Assembly: GCF_011421425.1 (NCBI RefSeq)
Contig: NZ_WPCW01000004.1
Span: 1-64,000, forward strand
DNA: 64,000 nt
Direction of reading: 5' to 3'
DNA from: Streptococcus catagoni
GTDB taxonomy: Bacteria > Bacillota > Bacilli > Lactobacillales > Streptococcaceae
Shown here: positions 54,054-62,283 of the stretch, piece after piece
Layout of the letters: every line of letters begins with the position of its first letter
Numbering within the stretch: the stretch's first letter is position 1
Notes under the pieces: generated by a model
Told to the model about the DNA's origin: nothing
Seen by the model: the letters and a program-made list of their open reading frames with translations, nothing else
Databases searched by the model: none
Made by a program: the position numbers and the translations under genes

Positions 54054-54260
54054 ATGGAAAATAGATTACAAGAATTCCGAAAAGTAAGAAAAATCAGTCA
54101 ATCAGAACTTGCAGAAGAAGTGGGCGTCACCAGACAAACCATTATATCCTTAGAAAAAGGTCGCTACAATGCTTCGCTGGACTTGGCCTTTAAGCTATCC
54201 AGATATTTTCATGTAGCCATTGAGGACATTTTTGTGTATGAAGAAGAGGAGTTGAAGTAA
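54054..54260 (+). CDS. Small XRE regulator
   Basis: 68 residues from ATG 54054 (AAAGGAGG upstream; an earlier TTG 54036 would translate the ribosome site). Entire protein is one HTH: LQEFRKVRKISQSELAEEVG, TRQTIISLEKGRYNASLDLA, then IEDIFVYEEEE. This is the short Cro/CI type that controls adjacent membrane protein genes. Its stop overlaps the next start. Confidence 0.9.
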   Translation: MENRLQEFRKVRKISQSELAEEVGVTRQTIISLEKGRYNASLDLAFKLSRYFHVAIEDIFVYEEEELK

Positions 54261-54712
54261 TGCTGCAAAACCTACTAGTAAGAAGGAGACGTAAAAAAAC
54301 CTTAGCCGACTACAAAAAAAGCACTAGATTTTGGTCTTTGCTCCTATTTTTATTTGCCACTTTGACCTTATTTTTAGTCTTTAAATTAAAGCTCCATTCT
54401 TTTGGAAAAGGTTTTTTGATTGGGGTTGCCAGTGGGCTTTTGCTTATTGTTGGACGAAATCTCTATCTCCTAAGGAATAATAAAAAACTCAAAGAAGCCT
54501 ATCTGAAGGCCTATGATGAGAGGAACAATCAGATTCTTCTCTTGGCTAGTGCTGTGATCTTGTCTTTACAACTCGTTGTCATTAGTCTGGGTCTAGTCCT
54601 TTATGCCATATGGTCCATTAAGTGGTCAATGCTAGAATTTTTAATCATTGATTTATATCTCATCTTATTTGGCCTTATAACAGTTAAAACTATCCTAGGA
54701 AAACTCATGTAG
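54260..54712 (+). CDS. Four-segment membrane protein of unknown function
   Basis: 150 residues with hydrophobic segments near 26-44, 51-68, 92-115 and 122-143 and a Lys/Arg-rich N-terminus. No family is certain. The order XRE - membrane protein - CPBP protease recurs in Firmicutes and is often linked to bacteriocin immunity; that link is inference. Confidence 0.75.
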   Translation: MLQNLLVRRRRKKTLADYKKSTRFWSLLLFLFATLTLFLVFKLKLHSFGKGFLIGVASGLLLIVGRNLYLLRNNKKLKEAYLKAYDERNNQILLLASAVILSLQLVVISLGLVLYAIWSIKWSMLEFLIIDLYLILFGLITVKTILGKLM

Positions 54713-54721
54713 GAGGAAGAA

Positions 54722-55375
54722 ATGAAGATAATATTTTCAGGAATCAAATGGTTTTTAGTAGCTATACTTATTATCATCATCGAACAAGCACCCATGCTTT
54801 TGATCAAAAAGCAGCAGCCTTTCTGGCAGGTATTAGTGCTTACAGCTATCTTTGTGCTGATTGCAGTTTTAACCTTATATTTTGCCAAGAAAATTAATTT
54901 AGTTGGAAATGGCCAAAAAGTAGAGGTTGACTCAGCTATTTTGTGGATTGGCCTAGCTTACGCAGCCCTTGTTGTGGTCAAAGCTTTTGGAGGCATCGTC
55001 TTATACTTGGAACATGGGATTCACGCTAACACAGCCAACCAAATGGCCTTAGAACAGGCCAAACTACCACCCATCTTACTCTTTACGTTGGTAGCTGTAC
55101 TAGCACCTATTGTGGAAGAAGTCGTCTTTCGTGGCCTACTCTTTAATAAGATCTTTGGCTTAGATTCTTGCTTGGGCTTGATTGTTTCCAGCTTCTTATT
55201 TGGAGCCCTTCACATGCCAACTGACCTTGGCTCTTGGATTGTCTACGGAGGTATGGGCTTGGTGCTAGGCTTCGTCTACCATAAGACCAAGAAACTAGAG
55301 TACACTATGATTATCCATTTCCTCAACAATGCCATTGCTGTAATCATCATGATACTGATGACAACATTAAAATAA
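54722..55375 (+). CDS. CPBP-family intramembrane metalloprotease
   Basis: 217 residues, about six to eight membrane helices. Motif 1 EEVVFRGLL (E-E-x-x-x-R) near residue 131, motif 2 FGALHMPTD near 163 and motif 3 HFLNNAIAV near 200 are all present, so it is likely active. Related to Abi/CAAX proteases and bacteriocin immunity proteins. Preceded by AGGAGGAAG. Confidence 0.9.
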   Translation: MKIIFSGIKWFLVAILIIIIEQAPMLLIKKQQPFWQVLVLTAIFVLIAVLTLYFAKKINLVGNGQKVEVDSAILWIGLAYAALVVVKAFGGIVLYLEHGIHANTANQMALEQAKLPPILLFTLVAVLAPIVEEVVFRGLLFNKIFGLDSCLGLIVSSFLFGALHMPTDLGSWIVYGGMGLVLGFVYHKTKKLEYTMIIHFLNNAIAVIIMILMTTLK

Positions 55376-55378
55376 AAT

Positions 55379-55419
55379 GAAAAAGTTGAAAGAAAAATTT
55401 TTCCTTCAACTTTTTTAAT
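55379..55419 (+). terminator. Terminator after the CPBP gene
   Basis: AAAAAGTTGAA...TTCAACTTTTTT with an inner AAAAATTTTT pairing. Confidence 0.85.
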
Positions 55420-55820
55420 ACTTTTTTAGCTGGTGGGGGAAGGTAGGCTAAACAGCCAGGGGAGTGACTATTTAAGAAAACCGAGGAATTCCATACCTAA
55501 GATGTGAGCCTTAGGGTCGAAAGCTTCCGAGTATCTAAAACGTTGATATTAAAGGCATTTTAGACACTTTCAGTACGGCGAAGGTATCGTTAATAAGCTC
55601 GCGGTTGCTCGCAGAAATAGGAAATTTATTGATAGCCTGCAGAGTTTCTTAGCCTATTAGTCTAGGTAAATTTGGTTTATCTACAGTCTGACACCTAAAA
55701 CTATGCTGTTTCAGGTGTTTTTATCACAGCAGAAAGTCTTGTTTTAGCTCGCTTAGATGCCTGAGTTTGCTGTTTTCTGGCTGAGCTTCTTAGCTGGTGG
55801 GGGCAGCCACTGATAGTAGT
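55420..55820. other. Gene-free 400-bp structured region
   Basis: TTAGCTGGTGGGGG occurs twice as direct repeat (55426-55439 and 55790-55803), bracketing the region. Inside are CCTAAG/CTTAGG (about 55495-55515) and ACACCTAAAACT...TGTTTCAGGTGT plus TTTTTA (55690-55722), a possible terminator. On the minus strand a short frame ending FDPKAHILGMEFLGFLK (stop near 55470) resembles the tail of a lost protein. No complete gene seen. Confidence 0.45.
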
Positions 55821-55870
55821 GTAAGATAAAAAGTGATGATCAAAAGAAATCATCACTTTGTCTACCTTCT
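55821..55870. repeat. Palindromic repeat copy C, inverted partner of copy D
   Basis: GTAAGATAAAAAGTGATGAT...ATCATCACTTTGTCTACCTTCT. Its reverse complement matches 59174-59221 at all but about three positions. Lies at the 3' side of proC and can serve it as a terminator. Confidence 0.8.
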
Positions 55871-55889
55871 GAACTTGTAGAAAAAAATT

Positions 55890-56660
55890 CTACAAGTTTT
55901 TTGCTTTTTCTATGGTTTTGTCAATGGCTGAGCTGACAGAGTGGGTGAAACCTGTGCTTTCTAGTTCCATAAGGCCTGCTATGGTCGTTCCACCAGGGCT
56001 ACAGATGGTATCAATGAGATCATGAGGTTTGCTGCCTTCATCAATAATTTGTTGGGCGCTGGCCTGGACAGTTTTAGTCACGATTTCTAGAGCCAGATCC
56101 TTAGGGATGCCGTGTTTAAGGCCAGCCTTGGTCATGGCTTCAATAAAGTGATAAATATAAGCAGGGCTTGATCCCGCCAGGGCAGTGAAGGTGTCGAAAT
56201 CCTCTTCTTCCATTTCAAAAGTAGATCCAAAACTATCTATCATTTCTTTGACAGTCAGAAAAAGGGCATGATCAACCAGACCATTGCTGGTCAGGGCAGT
56301 GGTACTCTGCAGGATATTAGCATTCATATTGGGCATAATGCGAAAGAGGGGGAGATTATAACCAACAATCTGACTGATTTTATCTAGGGTCAGCCCAGCT
56401 GCCATAGACATGATCGGTTGTTTAAAGTCAAGGGGGCTGAGAACACTCTCAAAAGCCTGAGGCTTAATGCCCAAGATGATGAAGTCTACTTGGGCAATCA
56501 AATCCTCATGAGATTGTGCATAGGCTAAGCCCAGATCCTCAGCAATTTCTTTAGAGCGATCCAGAGATGAGCCTGATATGATGATCTCATGCTGGGTTTC
56601 TTTTAGTCCTTTGATAATAGCGCTAGCCATTTTGCCAACACCAATAAAGCCAATTTTCAT
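55890..56660 (-). CDS. proC: Pyrroline-5-carboxylate reductase
   Basis: 256 residues. NADP site IGFIGVGKMASAIIKGL at the N-terminus, FIILGIKPQ, and the C-terminal signature PGGTTIAGLMELES. Last step of proline synthesis. 24 bp downstream of pepA, same strand. No proA/proB here. Confidence 0.95.
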   Translation of the reverse strand: MKIGFIGVGKMASAIIKGLKETQHEIIISGSSLDRSKEIAEDLGLAYAQSHEDLIAQVDFIILGIKPQAFESVLSPLDFKQPIMSMAAGLTLDKISQIVGYNLPLFRIMPNMNANILQSTTALTSNGLVDHALFLTVKEMIDSFGSTFEMEEEDFDTFTALAGSSPAYIYHFIEAMTKAGLKHGIPKDLALEIVTKTVQASAQQIIDEGSKPHDLIDTICSPGGTTIAGLMELESTGFTHSVSSAIDKTIEKAKNL

Positions 56661-56684
56661 AAGTTAATGCTAAGCCTTTCTAGT

Positions 56685-57752
56685 CTAGTATTTCTTAATC
56701 AGATCAACAGTAGAACGGTCCAGTTTTTTGACGATGGCTTGCAAATAAGCTTGAGCCTCTAGGAAGTCATCCATTGCATATAAGCTTTGGTGGGAATGGA
56801 TATAGCGGGCGCAGACGCCGATAGTAGTTGAAGGCACACCCTGATTTTGAAGGTGGGCAGCGCCAGCATCTGTTCCTCCCTTGCCGCAGTAGTACTGGTA
56901 TTTGACCCCAGCTTCTTCGGCGGTACTTAGGAGAAAATCACGCATGTTTTTAAGCATGATATGTCCTGGATCATAGAAACGAACTAAGGTTCCCTGGCCA
57001 ATGGCTCCTTGGCCGCCATTAATGTCACCAGCAGGTGAACAGTCTACTGCAAAGAACAGTTCGGGATCAAATTTATTGGTGGACACGCGGGCGCCACGAA
57101 GCCCAACCTCTTCTTGAACATTAGCCCCAGCAATGAGCTTATTAGCCAGTGGTTGATCCTTGAGAGCTTCCAGCAGTTCAGTGACCATAAGAACCCCATA
57201 ACGGTTGTCCCAGGCCTTGGAAATGATATTTTTTTGGTTGGCGGTTAAAATCGTTTGAGATTGAGGGACGATGATATCACCAGGACTTACGCCAAAGGCT
57301 TGGGCCTCGGCCTTGTCCGTAAAGCCAGCATCAAAGACCATATCATCAACAGAAGGAAGTTGCGAAGAACCATTTGCTCCCTTTAAAAAATGTGGGGGAA
57401 GAGAGCCAGAAACCACTGGAATAGCTTGTCCTTGTCTGGTGTAGAGGGTAAAGCGTTGTGAGCTGATCACTAAGGGGTTCCAGCCACCAATGGCAACAAC
57501 GCCAAAGCAACCATTTTCCTTGATCTGACTAACCATAAAGCCGACTTCGTCCATATGAGCAGCAACAAGAATGCTAGGGGCATTGTCAGCCTTGCTTTCT
57601 TTGATACCAAAAATCCCACCTAAACCGTCGGTTTCAATGCGGTCAACACAGGGTTCCATCTTTTGACGGAGAAAATCACGAACCTGGCCTTCATACCCAG
57701 CAATTCCGTCCAATTCAGTTACTTCTTTAATTTTTGAAAATAATTCTGTCAT
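56685..57752 (-). CDS. pepA: Glutamyl aminopeptidase (M42 family)
   Basis: 355 residues. Metal ligands in VAAHMDEVGFMV (His, Asp), KAWDNRYGV (Asp), NVQEEVGLRGA (Glu-Glu) and FAVDCSPAGD. Removes N-terminal Glu/Asp from peptides in the cytosol as a dodecamer in the family. Promoter faces away from the DUF4651 gene. Confidence 0.95.
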   Translation of the reverse strand: MTELFSKIKEVTELDGIAGYEGQVRDFLRQKMEPCVDRIETDGLGGIFGIKESKADNAPSILVAAHMDEVGFMVSQIKENGCFGVVAIGGWNPLVISSQRFTLYTRQGQAIPVVSGSLPPHFLKGANGSSQLPSVDDMVFDAGFTDKAEAQAFGVSPGDIIVPQSQTILTANQKNIISKAWDNRYGVLMVTELLEALKDQPLANKLIAGANVQEEVGLRGARVSTNKFDPELFFAVDCSPAGDINGGQGAIGQGTLVRFYDPGHIMLKNMRDFLLSTAEEAGVKYQYYCGKGGTDAGAAHLQNQGVPSTTIGVCARYIHSHQSLYAMDDFLEAQAYLQAIVKKLDRSTVDLIKKY

Positions 57753-57912
57753 CCTTTACTCCCTTTTTTTTAGCTTAGTTAGCCAATTGAGCTTTGTAAA
57801 TCAAAACCATTCTATCATTTTTCGGACTTATTTGCCATGACAAGAATGTCCTGAAATAGTATCGAGCCTAAAAAAATCATGCCATTGTCAGCTATCCTCC
57901 TTTTATGATAAA

Positions 57913-58206
57913 ATGATAGGCATGAATAGTAAAAAAAGTCTAGGCATTTCTGGTCTTGTTAGTCTTTCAGCACTAGCAGTAGCTGCTTTGCTTATTAAAG
58001 TAAAATACCAGGAGAAACGCCGTCAAAAAATAAGTCAAGAAGTGCGCCAATTCTTCTCAAAAATGGGAGAGATTGAGGTGGTCTATTTTAATCTGGCTGA
58101 ATCTCATGCTCCAGAGCTGCGAGGCGGCCTAGTCATGTCTGATGGGAGAAGTTTTACTTTTACCTATAAGCAGGGGGAGATTGCCTATGAGGAGGAAAAA
58201 GAATGA
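57913..58206 (+). CDS. DUF4651 single-span membrane protein
   Basis: 97 residues. N-terminal membrane helix LVSLSALAVAALLIKV, then a small soluble domain (EVVYFNLAESHAPELRGGLV). ATG 57913 or 57922. The stop overlaps the thioredoxin start (ATGA). Commonly paired with this thioredoxin in streptococci; function unknown. Confidence 0.85.
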   Translation: MIGMNSKKSLGISGLVSLSALAVAALLIKVKYQEKRRQKISQEVRQFFSKMGEIEVVYFNLAESHAPELRGGLVMSDGRSFTFTYKQGEIAYEEEKE

Positions 58207-58520
58207 TTATTCCAAAAGACTATGACGAATTAACAGCACTCATTGATAGCAAGGACAAATGTGTCCTTTTCTTCACAGCTGACTGGTGCCCAGACTGTCA
58301 ATTTATTTACCCAGCCCTAGACGAAATTGAAGCTCAAAACCCTTCAATGACCTTTGTCCGTGTGGATAGGGACGACTTTATGGATTTAGCCCAAAAGTGT
58401 AACATCTTTGGCATCCCAAGTTTTCTAGTTCTTGAAAAAGGTCAAGAACGGGGACGTTTGGTTAACAAATTGCGCAAAACAAAGGCTGAAATTAACCAGT
58501 TTTTAGCAGACTATAAGTAA
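58203..58520 (+). CDS. Thioredoxin-like protein
   Basis: 105 residues, active site FTADWCPDCQF (CPDC rather than CGPC) near residue 30 and cis-Pro FGIPSFLV. Reduces disulfides or relays thiols in the cytosol. Middle gene of a three-gene unit. Confidence 0.92.
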   Translation: MIIPKDYDELTALIDSKDKCVLFFTADWCPDCQFIYPALDEIEAQNPSMTFVRVDRDDFMDLAQKCNIFGIPSFLVLEKGQERGRLVNKLRKTKAEINQFLADYK

Positions 58521-58538
58521 AGAGAAAAGGAAAACTCA

Positions 58539-59165
58539 ATGATTTTTGCATATAATAAAGAACAAGTCGGTGATGTTTTGATGGTCATTTTGGAAGACAC
58601 AAAAGCGACCAAAAGACAGGTCGAACGCCGAGGAAAAGTAGCCCGTGTCTATGCCAAAGACAGTGGAAAAACACTAGCTTGGAACATATTTGAAGCTTCA
58701 AGCCTGATCCAAGTAACTGGCAATGGTCAGGTCTTCCCTAGCCAAGAAGACATCCAAGTCCTCAATCAAGAACTGGCTAAAGAAGGCTTTACAGAAGAAC
58801 TAGAGCCACCAGTAAACCCAGTGTTCGTCGTTGGTCAAATTACAAAAATGAAGCCTCATCCAGACAGCGACCATCTCAACATCTGCCAAGTCCAAATTGC
58901 AGATGACAAAAGCGTCCAAATCGTCGCAGGAGCACCTAATGCAGCCCTGGGCTTAAAAACTATTGTCGCCTTACCAGGCGCAATGATGCCGAGCGGAAAC
59001 CTTATTTTCCCTGGTAAACTTCGCGGAGAAGACAGTTATGGCATGATGTGCTCACCCCGAGAATTAGCTCTGCCTAATGCCCCACAAAAGCGTGGCATTA
59101 TTGAGTTAGAAGAAGCAGCAGTCATTGGTCAAGCCTTTGACCCAGCTAAACACTGGAAGGCTTAA
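58539..59165 (+). CDS. ytpR: YtpR-type tRNA-binding domain protein
   Basis: 208 residues. DUF4479 N-terminal part then an OB-fold tRNA-binding domain like that of PheT (VFVVGQITKMKPHPDSDHLN; SYGMMCSPREL). Not a synthetase. Third in the operon. Confidence 0.92.
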   Translation: MIFAYNKEQVGDVLMVILEDTKATKRQVERRGKVARVYAKDSGKTLAWNIFEASSLIQVTGNGQVFPSQEDIQVLNQELAKEGFTEELEPPVNPVFVVGQITKMKPHPDSDHLNICQVQIADDKSVQIVAGAPNAALGLKTIVALPGAMMPSGNLIFPGKLRGEDSYGMMCSPRELALPNAPQKRGIIELEEAAVIGQAFDPAKHWKA

Positions 59166-59173
59166 ACCAAGTT

Positions 59174-59221
59174 AGAAGGTAGACAAAGTGATGATCTTTT
59201 GGTCATCACTTTTTATCTTAC
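59174..59221. repeat. Palindromic repeat copy D, inverted partner of copy C
   Basis: AGAAGGTAGACAAAGTGATGAT...GTCATCACTTTTTATCTTAC, 8 bp after ytpR. Hairpin with TTTTT tail, so also a terminator. Confidence 0.8.
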
Positions 59222-59252
59222 TCTGTCTCAAGATTTCTTGAGACAGAGTAAG
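59218..59252. repeat. Perfect hairpin downstream of copy D
   Basis: TTACTCTGTCTCAAG-ATTT-CTTGAGACAGAGTAA, 15-bp perfect stem, no T run after it. The following 140 bp to the ssbB stop hold no gene. Confidence 0.6.
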
Positions 59253-59395
59253 ACAGTGAGCCCTTAAAGATGATCCAGCACGGTCTCAGCCACAGGGGGA
59301 GAAGACTGAAAACTCAGGAAGGAAAATCTTAAAAGGTCAGCAGCTAAAAAAGTATCACAAAAGTAAATTTTTTAGCTAAAGTGCAGGGGGATAGT

Positions 59396-59791
59396 CTAAA
59401 AGGGCAGTTCCTCCTCTTCTAGAATCAGATCTGCTAGGTCGTTGGCAAAGTTGTTCTCACGCATGGCTCTTTGGGCTCGGCTTTCTAGTAGTTGAAAGCT
59501 TTGTCCTAAGATTTCAGTGATGTAGATTGTTTTTCCCTCCTTATCATAGTTTCTGGTGCGGAGCTCACCATTTAGTGAGAGAAGACTGCCCTTGCTACCG
59601 TAGGTGACCAAAGTCTCTGCCAATTTGCCCCATAAAACGACATTTAAATAATCAACCTTCCTTTCTCCTTCGGCGTTTTTGAAGCGTCTGTTGACAGCAA
59701 GGGACAGCCTACAAAGGGATTTTTCTTTGGCAGTTCTGATTAATTCTGGATCAGCCACTAAACGGCCGATCATCATAACTTTATTGTACAT
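59396..59791 (-). CDS. ssbB: Competence-type single-stranded DNA-binding protein
   Basis: 131 residues from ATG 59791 (MYNKVMMIGRLVADPEL), preceded by AGGAGG; a longer in-frame ATG at 59839 lies upstream of the promoter box. OB fold; short acidic tail ending EEEELPF instead of the long SsbA linker. Coats incoming DNA during transformation. Its ComX box is at 59812-59819. Confidence 0.93.
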   Translation of the reverse strand: MYNKVMMIGRLVADPELIRTAKEKSLCRLSLAVNRRFKNAEGERKVDYLNVVLWGKLAETLVTYGSKGSLLSLNGELRTRNYDKEGKTIYITEILGQSFQLLESRAQRAMRENNFANDLADLILEEEELPF

Positions 59792-59811
59792 TTTGAATCC
59801 TCCTAACTTAC

Positions 59812-59819
59812 TATTCGAA
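59812..59819 (-). promoter_or_regulatory. ComX (SigX) box of ssbB
   Basis: On the minus strand TTCGAATA, a good cin-box, 20 nt before the ATG, in a context nearly identical to the comYA box. Confidence 0.82.
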
Positions 59820-59968
59820 AAAAAGTTAGGAAAAAACAAATTATTTTTTAAATTTTTTTCTTTTTGTCATCTTGCACCTGATATAAGCAGTTGAAAATCC
59901 CTTTATTTCAACTATTCAAGCCTCTGAAACCTAAAAAAATAAATTCCTCAAAAATCTTATTTCCATTC

Positions 59969-59997
59969 TTGACAGCCCCCATAAAATAACTTATAAT
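59969..59997 (+). promoter_or_regulatory. Consensus promoter of the attenuator-ABC operon
   Basis: TTGACA (59969-59974), exactly 17 bp, TATAAT (59992-59997): full consensus for the housekeeping sigma factor. Control must therefore come later, by attenuation. Confidence 0.9.
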
Positions 59998-60035
59998 TTA
60001 TAAAAAATTAAAGAAAGAAAAGAGGAGGTGCTGGT

Positions 60036-60098
60036 ATGGTAAAGAATAGCACAGCTCAAACCACTACTAAGCTTTATTACTTTAGCTTCTTTAGATAG
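60036..60098 (+). CDS. Leader peptide with Tyr/Phe codon run
   Basis: GAGGAGG at 60022-60028, ATG at 60036; 20 residues MVKNSTAQTTTKLYYFSFFR. Two Tyr codons (60075-60080) and three Phe codons (60081, 60087, 60090) sit just before the stop at 60096. The density of aromatic codons is the sign of a regulatory leader whose ribosome stalls when charged tRNA-Tyr or tRNA-Phe is short. Confidence 0.82.
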   Translation: MVKNSTAQTTTKLYYFSFFR

Positions 60099-60099
60099 T

Positions 60100-60290
60100 G
60101 TTTGTAGTCATGGCAGACATGGATACAAACACGTTGAACGTTATGTTTGTATCTATGAGGCTAAGGACTATTTGAGTTGCTCGTCCACATAGATCATGAT
60201 ATCTAAGTGGATGCCATACCAGTGTATTTTCTCATACTCTTGTACATGTATAAGACCACTTAGAACAGATCTAGGTGGTCTTATTTTTTT
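60100..60290 (+). promoter_or_regulatory. Attenuator with alternating stems and terminator
   Basis: Segments: 1 GTTTGTA 60100-60106; 2 GATACAAAC 60122-60130; 3 GTTTGTATC 60145-60153 with ATCTATG 60151-60157; 4 CCACATAGAT 60185-60194; 5 ATCTAAGTGG 60201-60210; 6 CCACTTAGA 60256-60264; 7 the terminator 3' arm to 60284. Pairs 1:2, 3:4, 5:6 (antiterminator) compete with 2:3, 4:5, 6:7 (ATAAGACCACTTAG with CTAGGTGGTCTTAT, then seven T). A ribosome at the stop codon would cover segment 1 and favour termination; one stalled at the Tyr codons would leave it free and favour readthrough. Confidence 0.75.
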
Positions 60291-60313
60291 ATAAAAAATG
60301 AAAGAGGTTAAAA

Positions 60314-61291
60314 ATGAGAAGAAAAAGAATCCTACTATTTACCCTGATGGCACTTGCCCTCATAAACCTAGGAGCTTGCCGCAAAAGCTCGCAGCCCAAG
60401 AATGGCACCGTCAAAATAGGGATCATCCAATATGCCAAACACAATGCCTTGGACGCCGCCCAAAAAGGCTTTATCAAGGCCCTCAACCAGGCAGGCTACA
60501 AGGAGGGGAAAAACCTGACCATCAACAGAAAAAACGCCCAAAGTGACCAATCCAACCTACAAACCATGGCCCAACAACTAGCTGGCAAAAACGACCTGAA
60601 TTTCGCCATAGCCACCCCGGCAGCCCAGGCCCTAAAAGCAGCCGATCCCGACACCCCATCAGTCTTTACAGCCGTGACAGACCCCCTATCTGCCGCTTTG
60701 GTTAATTCCCTAGAAAAGCCAGGAAGCAATATGACAGGAAGCAATATGACAGGAAGCATTGATGCAGGAGACATTGCCCAGCAGATGAAGCTTCTGACTA
60801 AGCTTGTTCCAAAGGCTAAGACCGTTGGCATCTTCTATAATTCTAGTGAGGTCAACTCCCAAACCCAGGCCAAGGCCGCCCAAAAAATCCTAAGAGAAAA
60901 AGGCCTAAAAGTTCTGGTCAAAACAGTGACCACAACCAATGATGTCCAACAAGTGATGACAAGCTTAGCCAGCCAAGTGGATGCCATCTACCTACCAACA
61001 GACAACACCGTAGCCTCAACAGCTTCAACCATCGGCAAGATCCTAAAGGACTACAAGATCCCAGCCCTAGGCGGTGATGATGCCTACCTGGATGCCGTCC
61101 TAATGACAGCGGGCGTCGACTACCGGGAACTTGGTGAAAAAGCTGGCAAACAGGCTGTCCAAATCCTTAAAGGCAAAAAAGCCTCTGCTATTCCTATTGA
61201 AAAACCCCAGAAGGCCCTAATAAAAATCAACCCTGACATGGCAAAAAGTCTAGGTCTAGATTATCAGAACTTAAAAAGCTTAGCCAAATAA
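60314..61291 (+). CDS. ABC importer substrate-binding lipoprotein 1
   Basis: 325 residues. Lipobox LINLGAC with Cys near residue 22. Periplasmic-binding-like fold of the ABC sub_bind family (COG2984), as in putative tryptophan/tyrosine transporters. GIIQYAKHNALDAAQKGF and YLPTDNTVASTAS are typical. A 15-bp direct tandem repeat at about 60720-60750 gives GSNMTGSNMTG, where its paralogue has no such insertion. First of two tandem binding proteins. Confidence 0.88.
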   Translation: MRRKRILLFTLMALALINLGACRKSSQPKNGTVKIGIIQYAKHNALDAAQKGFIKALNQAGYKEGKNLTINRKNAQSDQSNLQTMAQQLAGKNDLNFAIATPAAQALKAADPDTPSVFTAVTDPLSAALVNSLEKPGSNMTGSNMTGSIDAGDIAQQMKLLTKLVPKAKTVGIFYNSSEVNSQTQAKAAQKILREKGLKVLVKTVTTTNDVQQVMTSLASQVDAIYLPTDNTVASTASTIGKILKDYKIPALGGDDAYLDAVLMTAGVDYRELGEKAGKQAVQILKGKKASAIPIEKPQKALIKINPDMAKSLGLDYQNLKSLAK

Positions 61292-61304
61292 AGAAAGGAT
61301 CCTC

Positions 61305-62273
61305 ATGAAAAAATTACTAACCCTACTTTTAATCCTCCTTAGCTCAGTTTCCCTCCTTGCATGTCGTAAAAGGGCAAATAAGCAGCCTTTTAGAGCAAAT
61401 AAGATCAGGATAGGTATTTTGCAGTACATGGAGCATAACTCTCTTACAGAGGCTCGTAGGGGCTTTATAGAGCAATTAAAAACAGAAGGCTACAAGGAAG
61501 GTGATAATCTGAAGATCAGCTATCAAAATGCCCAAGGCGACCAATCCAATCTTCAGGTCATTTCCGAAAAGCTGATTGAAAAAAATAAGCTCATTTTAGC
61601 CATAGCCACTCCAGCTGCCCAGTCTCTTGCCAGCCTAACAAGTAAGACCCCTATCCTTTTTACAGCTGTGACAGATCCCCTGTCGGCAGACCTGGTAAAG
61701 TCCCTGAAAAATCCTGGTGGCCTAGTAACAGGGGTTAGTGACCAAGCTCCCATAGCTAAGCAAATTGACTTGTTAGGCCAGGCTGTGCCCCATGCCAAAA
61801 GGGTTGGTCTCCTCTACAGCAGCAGTGAAAGAAATTCTGAAATTCAAATCAAACAGGCTCAAAAGCAGCTGCTAAAAGCAGGCTACAAAGTGACTAAAAA
61901 GACTGTCACTTCTACCAATGATGTGCAGGATGCAGCCAGATCTTTAATGGCAAAAACGGACGTCATCTTTGTTCCGACAGATAACACCCTGGCCTCAACC
62001 ATGCCCATGTTGGCAGAGCTTTCCCTGGAAAAACATGTGCCTATCATTGGGGGCTCTACTGATATGGTAGATGCTGGCGGACTACTGACTTATGGCTGTA
62101 ACTATGAGCAACTGGGCAAGCAGGTTGCTAAGCAGGCAGTGAAGATCTTAAAGGGTCAAGACCCAGCCAGACTGCCAGTTCAGTATCCAAAGCAGGTGGA
62201 CTTACATGTTAACAGGGAAATGGCCAAAAAATTAGGCATTGATCTATCAAAATTATCTGAAGAAAAGAAGTAA
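61305..62273 (+). CDS. ABC importer substrate-binding lipoprotein 2
   Basis: 322 residues. Lipobox SLLAC with Cys near 20. Same family and about the same length as the preceding protein (GILQYMEHNSLTEARRGF; FVPTDNTLASTMP), so the pair arose by tandem duplication but has diverged strongly. May widen the range of aromatic ligands. Confidence 0.88.
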   Translation: MKKLLTLLLILLSSVSLLACRKRANKQPFRANKIRIGILQYMEHNSLTEARRGFIEQLKTEGYKEGDNLKISYQNAQGDQSNLQVISEKLIEKNKLILAIATPAAQSLASLTSKTPILFTAVTDPLSADLVKSLKNPGGLVTGVSDQAPIAKQIDLLGQAVPHAKRVGLLYSSSERNSEIQIKQAQKQLLKAGYKVTKKTVTSTNDVQDAARSLMAKTDVIFVPTDNTLASTMPMLAELSLEKHVPIIGGSTDMVDAGGLLTYGCNYEQLGKQVAKQAVKILKGQDPARLPVQYPKQVDLHVNREMAKKLGIDLSKLSEEKK

Positions 62274-62283
62274 AGGAGAACCT

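Noticed and set aside
55690..55722. CTATGCTGTTT resembles part of a type II-A CRISPR repeat or tracrRNA
   Set aside because: Only 11 bases match, there is no repeat array or cas gene, and the segment is one arm of a terminator-like hairpin.
60298..60546. 82-codon frame overlapping the first lipoprotein gene
   Set aside because: Out of frame with the lipobox protein; composition rich in Pro, Arg and Gln typical of a shadow frame.
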